NCBI GenBank assembly: GCA_963848415.1
Contig: CAWKDN010000003.1
Location: forward strand, 186,001 to 250,000
DNA from: CAVQBC01 sp963848415
Lineage (GTDB): Bacteria; Actinomycetota; Thermoleophilia; Solirubrobacterales; Solirubrobacteraceae
Direction: 5' to 3'
Length of the DNA: 64,000 nucleotides
The position numbers and the translations under genes were made by a program. The notes below the pieces were generated by a model. The model did not search any database, was not told the origin of the DNA, and saw only the letters and a list, made by a program, of their open reading frames with translations. This document shows positions 1 to 7,098 of the stretch, in pieces (within the stretch, counting starts at the first letter, position 1; each line of letters opens with the position of its first letter).

Positions 1-231
1 GTGATCCTCAACGGCAAGCGCCAGTCCGAGCCCTACACCGAGCCGTGCGGGGGCGGGGAGGGGTGCACGTTCTCGCGGACGGTCACCATTCCGCCCGACC
101 ACTACTTCATGATGGGCGACAACCGTGGGGCTTCCGACGACAGCCGGTTCTGGGGACCCGTGCCGATCAAGTGGATCATCGGTCCCGCCTTCGCCACCTA
201 CTGGCCGCCCAAGCGGATCGGCCTCCTCTGA
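1..231 (+). CDS. lepB: Signal peptidase I, C-terminal fragment
   Basis: Only the last ~76 residues lie in the window, and the reading frame is open to the left edge. The fragment carries the C-terminal family signature of type I signal peptidases (MGDNRGASDDSRFWGPVP, about residues 38-55 of the fragment), in which the Asp/Arg/Ser network supports the Ser-Lys catalytic dyad. The dyad itself must lie upstream, outside the window. The enzyme is membrane anchored and removes signal peptides from exported proteins on the outer face. It sits directly before rnhB, with only 7 nt between its stop and the chosen rnhB start, so the two are probably cotranscribed. The GTG at position 1 is probably an internal Val codon, not the start. 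Confidence 0.9.
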   Translation: MILNGKRQSEPYTEPCGGGEGCTFSRTVTIPPDHYFMMGDNRGASDDSRFWGPVPIKWIIGPAFATYWPPKRIGLL

Positions 232-238
232 TCCAGGG

Positions 239-940
239 ATGGGGGCGTCGGGCGCCGTTTCCGGGCGCGCGACCCGGCGAGCGCGCCGGACCGCCGGCCG
301 TCGCCGCACCGGCCGCCGCCTGTTCGCCTTCGACCGCGGCCTTGGCTACCGCTACGTCGCCGGGGCCGACGAGGCCGGTCGCGGGAGCCTCGCCGGCCCG
401 CTCGTGGCCGCCGCGGTGCTCTTCGACTACGAGCGCCTGACACTCGCCGACCTGCGCTCGCTCACCCTGCTCAACGACTCAAAGCAGCACACCGCCGAGG
501 CGCGCGAGACGTTGTACCCGCGCGTCCTGCGAGCGGCGAGCAAGGTGGCGATCACGTCGCGCTGCGTGCGCGGCATCGACGAGCGCGGCCTGCACAAGAC
601 CAACCTCGCCGCGCTGCGCGACGTGCTGGCCCGCGTCGGGCGCCCCGAGGACTGCCTGTGCCTGTCCGACGGCTTCCCGGTGCCTTCCACCGGCTTCGAC
701 CAGCGCCCCGTCGTCGGCGGCGACGCCACGAGCGCCGCCATCGCCGCCGCGTCGGTCGTCGCCAAGGTCACGCGCGACCGCTTCATGCACCGCATGGAGA
801 CGCGCTATCCCGGCTGGGACTTCGCGGTGCACGTGGGCTACTCGACGCCCGAGCACCGGGCGGCGATCGAGCGCCAGGGCGTCTCGCCGCTGCACCGGAT
901 GTCCTTTCAGTCGACGGCCTACCAGCAGCTGGCGCTCTGA
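239..940 (+). CDS. rnhB: Ribonuclease HII
   Basis: RNase HII removes the RNA strand or single ribonucleotides from RNA-DNA hybrids. The protein (233 residues from ATG 239) has the catalytic block GADEAGRG with D44 and E45, the LNDSK motif, the GGDATSAAIAAASVVAKV segment and the C-terminal HVGYSTPEH motif typical of type 2 RNases H. Start choice: an upstream in-frame ATG at 125 lies inside lepB, while ATG 239 follows the lepB stop by 7 nt and leaves a basic N-terminal extension of about 27 residues before the conserved domain. Its place between lepB and yraN matches the common bacterial lepB-rnhB-yraN-comM-dprA order. Confidence 0.93.
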   Translation: MGASGAVSGRATRRARRTAGRRRTGRRLFAFDRGLGYRYVAGADEAGRGSLAGPLVAAAVLFDYERLTLADLRSLTLLNDSKQHTAEARETLYPRVLRAASKVAITSRCVRGIDERGLHKTNLAALRDVLARVGRPEDCLCLSDGFPVPSTGFDQRPVVGGDATSAAIAAASVVAKVTRDRFMHRMETRYPGWDFAVHVGYSTPEHRAAIERQGVSPLHRMSFQSTAYQQLAL

Positions 941-1036
941 GCCCGGGCGCCGCTGGGGGCCGCCCCTGCGCGCTTTCGGCACAGCTCCGTCGCTGAATCG
1001 GCACATCCGCGTGCTGATTCGTGGACCGCCCCGCCG

Positions 1037-1042
1037 TAGCGT
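1037..1042 (+). promoter_or_regulatory. Putative -10 box (TAGCGT), yraN
   Basis: A TAnnnT hexamer ends 10 nt before the ATG at 1053, so transcription would start at or within a few bases of the start codon. There is no Shine-Dalgarno sequence before this ATG, which fits a leaderless message. No convincing -35 box is visible. Confidence 0.4.
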
Positions 1043-1052
1043 CCGTGCGGCG

Positions 1053-1421
1053 ATGACGACCGACCTCCGCCACCGGCTCGGGCACCTCGGCGAGGCGCTG
1101 GCCGCGCAGCACTTCCAGCGGCTCGGCTACCGCGTGCTCGCCCGCCGCCATCGCACCCGCTGGGGTGAGATCGACCTCGTGGCCGCGGCCGACAACGTGA
1201 TCGTCTTCTGCGAGGTCAAGACGCGCCGGCTGGGCTCGGGCTCGCCGTGGGACACGCTCGGCGCCGGCAAGCGGGCGCAGGTGCGCCGGATGGCGTCCGC
1301 CTGGCTGGCGGAGACGACCGACCGCCCGTACTGGGCCGATCTGCGCTTCGACGCCGTCGGCGTCGTCGTCGATGCGCAGGGCGAGCTCGTGCGGCTCGAC
1401 CACGAGGAGGCCGCCTTCTGA
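1053..1421 (+). CDS. yraN: YraN/UPF0102 family nuclease-like protein
   Basis: This 122-residue protein belongs to UPF0102, a family with a restriction-endonuclease-like (Holliday junction resolvase-like) fold and no firmly established cellular role. The diagnostic core GEIDLVAAADNVIVFCEVKT contains the acidic residues and the E-x-K of the nuclease fold. ATG 1053 is preferred over an ATG 42 nt upstream because the family normally begins shortly before an xxLGxxGExxAxxxL helix, seen here as LGHLGEALAAQHF, and because a -10-like box sits at 1037. It lies between rnhB and comM, as in many genomes where yraN travels with DNA-processing genes. Confidence 0.9.
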   Translation: MTTDLRHRLGHLGEALAAQHFQRLGYRVLARRHRTRWGEIDLVAAADNVIVFCEVKTRRLGSGSPWDTLGAGKRAQVRRMASAWLAETTDRPYWADLRFDAVGVVVDAQGELVRLDHEEAAF

Positions 1422-1476
1422 TGGCCGGCCGCTCACCACGAGAGGGGTCGTTCGCAGCGATGGCCGCCCGGCGCTC

Positions 1477-2997
1477 GTGCTCGCCTCGGTGACGACCTTC
1501 GCGCTCGTCGGCGTGGCGAGCCGCCGCGTGGTGGTGGAGGCCGAGGTCCGCCAGGGGCTGCCCGCGTTCACGGTGGTGGGGCTGGCCGATACGGCGGTCC
1601 GGGAGGCGCGTGAGCGCGTTCGGGCCGCGATCGTCAACTCGGGCTACGAGTTCCCGCTCAAGCGGATCACGGTCAACCTCGCACCCGCCGACCTGCGCAA
1701 GATCGGCCCTGGCTTCGACCTGCCGCTGGCGCTCGCGGTCCTCGTGGCCGCTGGGCAGCTGCCCGCGGACGCGATCGACGGCTGCGCCGTGGCCGGCGAG
1801 CTCTCGCTGTCCGGCGACGTGCGCGCCATCCGCGGCACGCTGGCGGTCGCCGAGGGCGCGCGGCGCCACGGCATCCGCCGCCTGGTCGTCCCGCGCTCGC
1901 GGGCGGGCGAGGCGCGCCTCGTGGAGGAGCTCGAGGTCATCGGCGTCGAGTCGCTTGGCCAGGCGGTCGACGTGCTGCGCGGCGTGGCGCCGGCACCCGA
2001 CCCGCCCGCGGCCGGCGAGGTGCCGCCGCAACCGGGACCGGGCGACGCCGAGGGCGACCTCTCAGACGTCCGCGGCCAGAACGCGCTGGTGCCGGCGCTC
2101 GAGGTCGCGGCGGCCGGCGGGCACAACCTGTACCTGCTTGGACCACCCGGGACGGGCAAGACGATGCTCGCGCGGCGCCTGCCCTCGATCCTGCCGCCGC
2201 TGGAGCGTGCGGAGGCGCTCGAGGTCACGCGCGTGCACTCGGTCGCGGGTCTGCACCTCGCCGAGGGGCTCGTGACCGGCCGGCCGTTCCGCTCGCCGCA
2301 CCACACGATCTCGGCGTCCGGCCTGGTCGGCGGCGGCTCGCCGCCGTCGGCGGGCGAGGCGACGCTGGCGCACTGCGGCGTGCTCTTCCTGGACGAGCTC
2401 TCGGAGTTCGGGCGGCCCAGCCTCGAAGCCCTGCGCCAACCGCTCGAGGACGGCCGGGTCGTGATCGTGCGCGGCCAGCGCACGATGGTCTTCCCCAGCC
2501 GCTTCATCCTCGTGGCCGCCTCGAACCCGTGCGCGTGCGGCCTCGGAGAGCCGGGCTGCCGCTGTACCGCGGCCGACCTCGCCCGCCACCGGCGCCGGCT
2601 GTCGGGGCCGCTGCTGGACCGCATCGACGTCTCGGTGTTCGTCGACCGGCCGAACGCGGCGGCACTGCGCCACGAGGCGGCGCCCGCCTCGGACACGGTC
2701 CGCGAGCGAGTCGCGGAGGCGCGCGTGCGCCAGGCGCGGCGGCTCGCCCCGGCGGGCTGCGCCTGCAACGCCGAGATGACGCCGCGAATGCTGCGCCGGC
2801 TCGTCGATGCCACCCCGGACGCGCTGGACGCGCTGGGACGGCTGCACGACCGCCAGGGCCTCAGCGCCCGTGGCCACGGACGCGTCCTGCGGCTCGCCCG
2901 GACGGTGGCCGATCTCGATGGCTCCGACCGGGTCCATCGCCGCCACGTGGCCGAGGCCGCGGCGCTGCGCATCGACCAGCAGGCGGTCGCAGCGTGA
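1477..2997 (+). CDS. comM: ComM/YifB family Mg-chelatase-like AAA+ ATPase
   Basis: ComM-type proteins are hexameric AAA+ helicases that promote branch migration when foreign DNA is integrated during natural transformation. The 506-residue protein has an N-terminal Lon-like (S5 fold) domain beginning with the family hallmark (GLPAFTVVGLADTAVRE, about residues 28-44), then the ATPase with Walker A GPPGTGKTML, the FRSPHHT motif, Walker B GVLFLDEL, a Cys cluster (NPCACG...GCRC) and a C-terminal Mg-chelatase domain. GTG 1477 is chosen because it gives the usual MLASV-type N-terminus; GTG 1489 is an alternative. dprA follows, which supports a role in handling incoming DNA. Confidence 0.93.
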   Translation: MLASVTTFALVGVASRRVVVEAEVRQGLPAFTVVGLADTAVREARERVRAAIVNSGYEFPLKRITVNLAPADLRKIGPGFDLPLALAVLVAAGQLPADAIDGCAVAGELSLSGDVRAIRGTLAVAEGARRHGIRRLVVPRSRAGEARLVEELEVIGVESLGQAVDVLRGVAPAPDPPAAGEVPPQPGPGDAEGDLSDVRGQNALVPALEVAAAGGHNLYLLGPPGTGKTMLARRLPSILPPLERAEALEVTRVHSVAGLHLAEGLVTGRPFRSPHHTISASGLVGGGSPPSAGEATLAHCGVLFLDELSEFGRPSLEALRQPLEDGRVVIVRGQRTMVFPSRFILVAASNPCACGLGEPGCRCTAADLARHRRRLSGPLLDRIDVSVFVDRPNAAALRHEAAPASDTVRERVAEARVRQARRLAPAGCACNAEMTPRMLRRLVDATPDALDALGRLHDRQGLSARGHGRVLRLARTVADLDGSDRVHRRHVAEAAALRIDQQAVAA

Positions 2998-3018
2998 CGT
3001 CCCGGCGCCGCCGCTCCA

Positions 3019-3159
3019 CGTCCGGCCGTCACGGAATGACCGCCGCCACCGGCACCGCCCCTCCGCGTCCGGTCGTCAGGCCATGACGGCCGCCACGGGC
3101 ACTGCCACTTCGCGTCCGGCCGTCAGGCCATGACGGCCGCCACCGGTACCGCCGTCGAC
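3019..3159 (+). repeat. 47-bp tandem repeat, three copies, at the dprA start
   Basis: Copies begin at 3019, 3066 and 3113, each starting CGTCCGG and each containing an ATG (3036, 3083, 3130) followed by AC-GCCGCCAC. The unit length is not a multiple of three, so the three ATGs lie in three different frames, and only the third opens into dprA. The last ~6 bp of copy 3 diverge. The array sits between the comM stop and the dprA coding region and looks like a duplicated translation-initiation region. Confidence 0.9.
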
Positions 3160-4245
3160 GCGTGCGACGCCTGCCTGCGCCGGACGGACCTGATCGCGGC
3201 GCTGGCGGGGCGCATCGACGTCGCGTGGCGGCGCGCGGACGCCCCGCGGCGCCTGCTCGCGCTGCCCGACGAGGCGCTCATCGACCTCGACCCGAGCGGC
3301 CGCGCCGGGAGCGGCTACGCCGCCTTCGACCCCGCGGCGGCGCGGGGCCGGATCGCGGCGGCCGGGCTCGCGGCGCGCTGCCGCTGCGCCGCGGGCTACC
3401 CCGCCGCCCTGCGCGAGCTGGACGACCCGCCGGCCGTGCTGCACGTCGCCGGCGCGCTCGCCGCGATCGAGCCGGGAGGGCCCGGCGCGGCCGTGGCCGT
3501 GGTCGGCGCCCGCCGCGCCTCCGCCTACGGGTTGGAGGTGGCGCGCGGGCTGGGCCGCGATCTCTCGCGCGCCGGCGTGACCGTGGTCTCGGGCATGGCG
3601 CTCGGCGCGGACGCGGCGGCCCATCAGGGCGCGCTCGTCGGTCCCGGTCAGACCGTGGCCGTCCTGGCCACGGGCGCGGACGTTCCCTATCCGGCGAGCA
3701 AGTGGCGGCTGTACGGCGAGATCGTCCGGCGCGGCGCGGTCGTCTCCGAGCTGCCACCCGGCTTCCGCCCGCACCGCTGGGGCTTCGTGGCCCGCAACCG
3801 GCTGATCGCCGCGCTGGCGGCCATGACCGTGGTGGCAGAGGCGACGCTGCACTCGGGGTCGCTGATCACCGCGGGCTTCGCCGCCGACCTCGGGCGGGCG
3901 GTCGGAGCGGTGCCGGGGCAGGTCACCGCGCCGCTGTCGGCCGGCGCCAACCGCCTGCTCGCCGAGGGCGCGGTGGTGGTGCGCGACGTCGCCGACGTGC
4001 TCGGCCAGCTGCCGGGCGGCGGAGCGGCGCAGCGAGCGGTGCTCGAGCGCCCGCGTGGGCCCGTCGTCGAGCTCGGCCCTGAACTGGCCGCGCTGCTTTC
4101 CGCCGTCGAGGCCGGGGAGGGCACGCTCGGCCAGCTCTCGGCGGGCGACCGCGATGCCCGGGCGGTGCTGCGGGGACTGACCGAGCTCGAGCTCCACGGC
4201 CTCGTCCGGCGGGACTTCGGGGGGCGCTATGTCCGCGCCGCGTGA
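3130..4245 (+). CDS. dprA: DNA processing protein DprA/Smf
   Basis: DprA binds incoming single-stranded DNA during transformation and loads RecA. The 371-residue protein has the Rossmann-like core: VVGARRAS near residue 123, VVSGMALGADAAAH, VLATGADVPYP, the FVARNRLIAAL motif and HSGSLITAG. A C-terminal winged-helix-like region follows (about 315-371, LRGLTELELHGLVRR), common in many DprA proteins. An N-terminal CDAC near residues 11-14 is unremarkable. ATG 3130 is the third of three duplicated ATGs and the only one in frame. The gene follows comM and precedes thiD. Full length, no disruptions. Confidence 0.93.
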   Translation: MTAATGTAVDACDACLRRTDLIAALAGRIDVAWRRADAPRRLLALPDEALIDLDPSGRAGSGYAAFDPAAARGRIAAAGLAARCRCAAGYPAALRELDDPPAVLHVAGALAAIEPGGPGAAVAVVGARRASAYGLEVARGLGRDLSRAGVTVVSGMALGADAAAHQGALVGPGQTVAVLATGADVPYPASKWRLYGEIVRRGAVVSELPPGFRPHRWGFVARNRLIAALAAMTVVAEATLHSGSLITAGFAADLGRAVGAVPGQVTAPLSAGANRLLAEGAVVVRDVADVLGQLPGGGAAQRAVLERPRGPVVELGPELAALLSAVEAGEGTLGQLSAGDRDARAVLRGLTELELHGLVRRDFGGRYVRAA

Positions 4246-4247
4246 CC

Positions 4248-4253
4248 TACCCT
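4248..4253 (+). promoter_or_regulatory. Putative -10 box (TACCCT), thiD
   Basis: The hexamer lies just after the dprA stop (4243-4245) and ends 8 nt before the chosen thiD ATG at 4262, consistent with a leaderless transcript. It supports the 4262 start over the alternative ATG at 4229 inside dprA. Confidence 0.4.
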
Positions 4254-4261
4254 TCAGCGCG

Positions 4262-5128
4262 ATGGCTGCGAAGCGCACCGTGCCCGCCGTGTTGTCGATC
4301 GCGGGCTCAGACTCGGGCGGCGGCGCCGGCGTGCAGGCCGACCTCAAGGCGTTCGCGCGCTGCGGCGTGCACGGCATGACGGCGCTGACCGCGCTGACCG
4401 CCCAGAACACCGTCGCCGTCACCGGGGTGCATGGCGTGCCGGGCGAGTTCATCGTCGAGCAGGTCCGCGCCGTGGCGTCGGACATCGGCGTCGACGCGGT
4501 CAAGATCGGCATGCTGGGCACCGCCGAGACGGTCCTGGCCGTGCGCGAGGCGCTCGACCTGCTCGAGCCCGGCACCCCGGTCGTGCTCGACCCGGTGATG
4601 GTCGCCGAGTCCGGCTCCGTGCTGCTCGACGAGGCCGCCCGCGAGGCGATCGTCAGCGCGCTGCTGCCGGTCGTCACGGTCATCACCCCCAACCTCCCGG
4701 AGGCGCGCGTGCTGGCCGAGGCGGGCGGGGGCGCGCCTGGCTCCGGCGGGGACGACGCCGAGTCGCTCGCCCGCGCGCTGCACACCCTCGGACCCCGCGT
4801 CGTCGTGGTCACCGGCGGCCACCGCGACCCGATGGTCGACGTCTTCTTCGACGGCGAGACGCTCGAGCGGCTGGCCGGGGACCGGCATCCCGACGGCTCG
4901 GCGCACGGTTCGGGCTGCACGCACTCCTCGGCGCTCGCGGCCCATCTCGCCCTCGGCTGGACGCCGCTCGAGGCGGCGCGCCGGGCCCGCGCCGTCGCCG
5001 CGGACGCCGTGCGCGACGGGTTGCGGGAGCTCGGGGCCGGCCCGGGTCCCGTCAACGCCCTGGGCGTCGGCCGCGGGCGACGCGCGGCGGCCGACGGGGT
5101 CGCCCGGCGCGAGGCCGTCGAGCGGTGA
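4262..5128 (+). CDS. thiD: Hydroxymethylpyrimidine/phosphomethylpyrimidine kinase
   Basis: ThiD phosphorylates 4-amino-5-hydroxymethyl-2-methylpyrimidine and then its monophosphate to give HMP-PP for thiamine synthesis. The 288-residue protein shows ribokinase-fold motifs: SIAGSDSGGGAGVQADLK at the N-terminus, VKIGMLG, VLDPVMVAESG, PNLPEA, VVVTGGH and the anion-hole/catalytic segment HGSGCTHSSALAAHLA, where Cys replaces the Asp usual in sugar kinases, as is normal for ThiD. The start at 4262 follows a -10-like box; ATG 4229 would add 11 residues overlapping dprA. No other thiamine gene is adjacent, so it may serve salvage. Confidence 0.92.
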   Translation: MAAKRTVPAVLSIAGSDSGGGAGVQADLKAFARCGVHGMTALTALTAQNTVAVTGVHGVPGEFIVEQVRAVASDIGVDAVKIGMLGTAETVLAVREALDLLEPGTPVVLDPVMVAESGSVLLDEAAREAIVSALLPVVTVITPNLPEARVLAEAGGGAPGSGGDDAESLARALHTLGPRVVVVTGGHRDPMVDVFFDGETLERLAGDRHPDGSAHGSGCTHSSALAAHLALGWTPLEAARRARAVAADAVRDGLRELGAGPGPVNALGVGRGRRAAADGVARREAVER

Positions 5129-5185
5129 GGGCAGAACCCTCCTTTTTTGGCGCGGGCGACCGGCCGGAACGCGGCGGACCTCTGG

Positions 5186-5191
5186 CATAAT
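5186..5191 (+). promoter_or_regulatory. Putative extended -10 box (TGGCATAAT)
   Basis: CATAAT is preceded by TGn (5183-5185), an extended -10 arrangement, and ends 7 nt before the ATG at 5199. No Shine-Dalgarno sequence intervenes, so the transcript should be leaderless. It is the clearest promoter seen by eye in the window. Confidence 0.5.
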
Positions 5192-5198
5192 CGCGCCG

Positions 5199-5447
5199 AT
5201 GAGGTTCCTGCGCATGCGCCCGGGCTACGGCGAGCAGCTGATCGCCGAGGGCGACGTCGAGAACGCCTCCGACGAGGAGCGCCTCGTCGAGGAGTTCCGC
5301 CGCCAGCTGGACCTCGGCATGTGGGCCGCCATCCCGACGACGGCGCGCAGCGGGCGCCGCGAGGCGTCGCTGGTGCGGGACTTCGGCGACGTCCCGCGCG
5401 ACGCCGACCGGATCATCTTCTTCCCGCGCGCCGCCGGCGGCGCCTGA
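5199..5447 (+). CDS. Small hypothetical protein
   Basis: This 82-residue acidic protein (starts MRFLRMRPGY, ends FFPRAAGGA) is not a family I recognise. It has no membrane segment and no cysteine motif. Its reality is supported by a strong extended -10 element 7 nt before the ATG and by a second gene starting 17 nt after its stop on the same strand, so the two probably form an operon. The repeated acidic stretch EGDVENASDEE and the tail DADRIIFFP give it a structured look, but no function can be assigned. Confidence 0.6.
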   Translation: MRFLRMRPGYGEQLIAEGDVENASDEERLVEEFRRQLDLGMWAAIPTTARSGRREASLVRDFGDVPRDADRIIFFPRAAGGA

Positions 5448-5464
5448 GCGGAGCCGGGGCGGCC

Positions 5465-6136
5465 GTGACCATCGCGCTGTGCGCCACCGCGATCGTGGTG
5501 CTCGCGCTGCTCTGGGAGGTCTCGCTGCCGTGGATCGAGCGGCGCCTCGAGCTGCATCGCCGCCGCAAGGCGATCGGCGCTGACGAGGGTGTCGCCTACG
5601 ACCCCGGCCGCGAGCGCCGCGCCGAGCAGCGGGCGCGCGAGCTGCTCAAGTCGTGCGTCAACGAGGAAGAGTGGGGGATGTACCGCGACCTCGGCTTCCT
5701 ACGCGTCTGGGGCGGCCAGGCCGCCGGCCCGGGCGACGGGCGCGAGCTCGGCGGCGTCCCGTACGCCTATCTGATCTACCCCCACAAGCCGATCGTCGCC
5801 TACCTGCCGCAGACCGGGCAGTTGCTCAACGAGTACTGCGTCGAGTTCCCGGACGAGACACGGCCCTACGGCTCGGCGCGCCTGCCCGACTCCGACGACG
5901 TGCTGGCCAAGTGGATGGCCCTCAACGGCGACGAGCGCCGGCTGATCACCCAGGCCAACATGCACCTGCCCGGCCGGCAGATCGACCCGCGCCAGGTCCA
6001 GCGCGACCTCTGGCGCCTCGGGCAGTGGGAGCGCGAGCGCCTGGCGGATCCGGGGCGCGCGGGAGGCGGGGGCGAGCGCGGCCGAGGCGCGTCGGGCTCG
6101 CGGGCCGCACGACCGGCCGATCCGTCCGGCGCCTAG
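5465..6136 (+). CDS. Membrane-anchored hypothetical protein
   Basis: The 223-residue product starts at GTG 5465, 17 nt after the preceding small gene. Residues 1-17 form a single N-terminal transmembrane helix (IALCATAIVVLALLWEV), followed by a basic, probably cytoplasmic region with a charged helix (RRAEQRARELL) and a compact middle domain with conserved-looking aromatic and Gly residues (YRDLGFLRVWGG, PYAYLIYPHKPIVAYLP). The last ~30 residues are low-complexity Gly/Arg/Ala. I do not recognise the family. Coupling with the upstream 82-residue gene suggests a shared role. Confidence 0.65.
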   Translation: MTIALCATAIVVLALLWEVSLPWIERRLELHRRRKAIGADEGVAYDPGRERRAEQRARELLKSCVNEEEWGMYRDLGFLRVWGGQAAGPGDGRELGGVPYAYLIYPHKPIVAYLPQTGQLLNEYCVEFPDETRPYGSARLPDSDDVLAKWMALNGDERRLITQANMHLPGRQIDPRQVQRDLWRLGQWERERLADPGRAGGGGERGRGASGSRAARPADPSGA

Positions 6137-6146
6137 CGCCCCGCCA

Positions 6147-6243
6147 CACCGGCGCGATCACCGGCGGCCCACCGCACCGGCGCGATCACCGGCGGCCCAC
6201 CGCACCGGCGCGATCACGGAAGCTCGCGGCACCGGCGCGGTCG
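6147..6243 (+). repeat. 28-bp direct repeat, about 3.5 imperfect copies
   Basis: Units start at 6147, 6175, 6203 and 6230 with the core CACCGGCGCGATCAC (the last reads CACCGGCGCGGTCGC). The first two copies are near perfect and the later ones diverge. The array fills most of the 160-bp gap between two membrane-protein genes. Its short direct units without spacers rule out CRISPR. Confidence 0.8.
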
Positions 6244-6296
6244 CCGCGGCCGGAGGTTCGCACGGGGCCGGGCGGTCGCCGTGCGATGCTCGTGCG

Positions 6297-7085
6297 GTGA
6301 CGGCGACCGACAGGCCGACTGACACGGAGGACGGCGCCGCGGAGGATCGCCTGGCCGAGTGGCGCTTCACCGAGGCCTCGGGCCGGCGACGCGAGCGCCG
6401 GCCGGCGGTCAGCGCCCGAGAGGCCCTGCGGCTCACGGCGCGCGAGCTGCGGGTCGTGCTCACGGTGCTCTTCGTCGTCTTCGTGACCGGCGAGGCGTGG
6501 CAGGTCTTCGGCCGGCTGAGCGGCCTTCGCTACGTGGTGCTGCTCGCGGCGTTCGGGCTCCTCGCCGTCCTGCTGGGAGCGCTGAGCAGCCGCGAGCAGG
6601 TCGCCTCCGCCGTCCAGGACCCGCGCTTCGAGCGGCCGGTTCCGAGCCCAGCTCGCCATATGCTCGCCCGGCGGCTGCGCCTGCGCACGTGGTTCGAGAT
6701 CCTCACGGTCTTCCTGGCGGTCGGCGCCGGCTTCCTCGCGCTCGGCGTGCTCGTCGTCGGCGAGGACCTCACGCGCGAGTGGTCCGCGTTGGGCGACGGC
6801 CTCAGCCCCGCGCTGCTGCCGTTGTCGGAGGTCGGGCCGGGCCGGGTCGACAGCCCCGTGGAGATCTACGACCTCGGCGGCGGCCTGGTCCTCAGCGAGC
6901 CGCTCCTGCGCGTCGTCGGGGTGCTCGGCGCCTTCGCCGCCCTGCTCTTCGCGGTCGAGGTGCTCGTCGACGCCGAGACGCGCGCCGACGTGACCGACGA
7001 TCTCGTGCACGAGTGGACCGCCGCCCGGGAGGCCTTCGAGCAGGCGCCCGGCGCCGCCGACGAGACGCGCACGCGGGCGCAGTAA
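6297..7085 (+). CDS. Four-helix integral membrane protein, unknown
   Basis: The 262-residue protein starts at GTG 6297. After an acidic and basic cytoplasmic N-terminus (about 50 residues) it has four predicted membrane segments: VVLTVLFVVFVTG, YVVLLAAFGLLAVLLGAL, FEILTVFLAVGAGFLALGVLVV and VVGVLGAFAALLFAVEVLV. The loop between helices 3 and 4 is long (about 45 residues) and would be extracytoplasmic. The C-terminus is acidic and hydrophilic. No catalytic or transport motif was recognised. Its TAA stop overlaps the -10-like box of ilvD. Confidence 0.7.
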   Translation: MTATDRPTDTEDGAAEDRLAEWRFTEASGRRRERRPAVSAREALRLTARELRVVLTVLFVVFVTGEAWQVFGRLSGLRYVVLLAAFGLLAVLLGALSSREQVASAVQDPRFERPVPSPARHMLARRLRLRTWFEILTVFLAVGAGFLALGVLVVGEDLTREWSALGDGLSPALLPLSEVGPGRVDSPVEIYDLGGGLVLSEPLLRVVGVLGAFAALLFAVEVLVDAETRADVTDDLVHEWTAAREAFEQAPGAADETRTRAQ

Positions 7086-7088
7086 GGT
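7083..7088 (+). promoter_or_regulatory. Putative -10 box (TAAGGT), ilvD
   Basis: The hexamer overlaps the stop codon of the preceding gene (7083-7085) and ends 10 nt before the ilvD ATG, which has no Shine-Dalgarno sequence. This fits a leaderless ilvD message. Confidence 0.35.
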
Positions 7089-7098
7089 CCGGCCGGTC

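Noticed and set aside
3036..3129. Two upstream ATGs as alternative dprA starts
   Set aside because: They are in the wrong frames because of the 47-bp repeat unit and open only short frames.
6147..6243. A CRISPR array
   Set aside because: The 28-bp units are directly adjacent with no unique spacers, and no cas gene is nearby.
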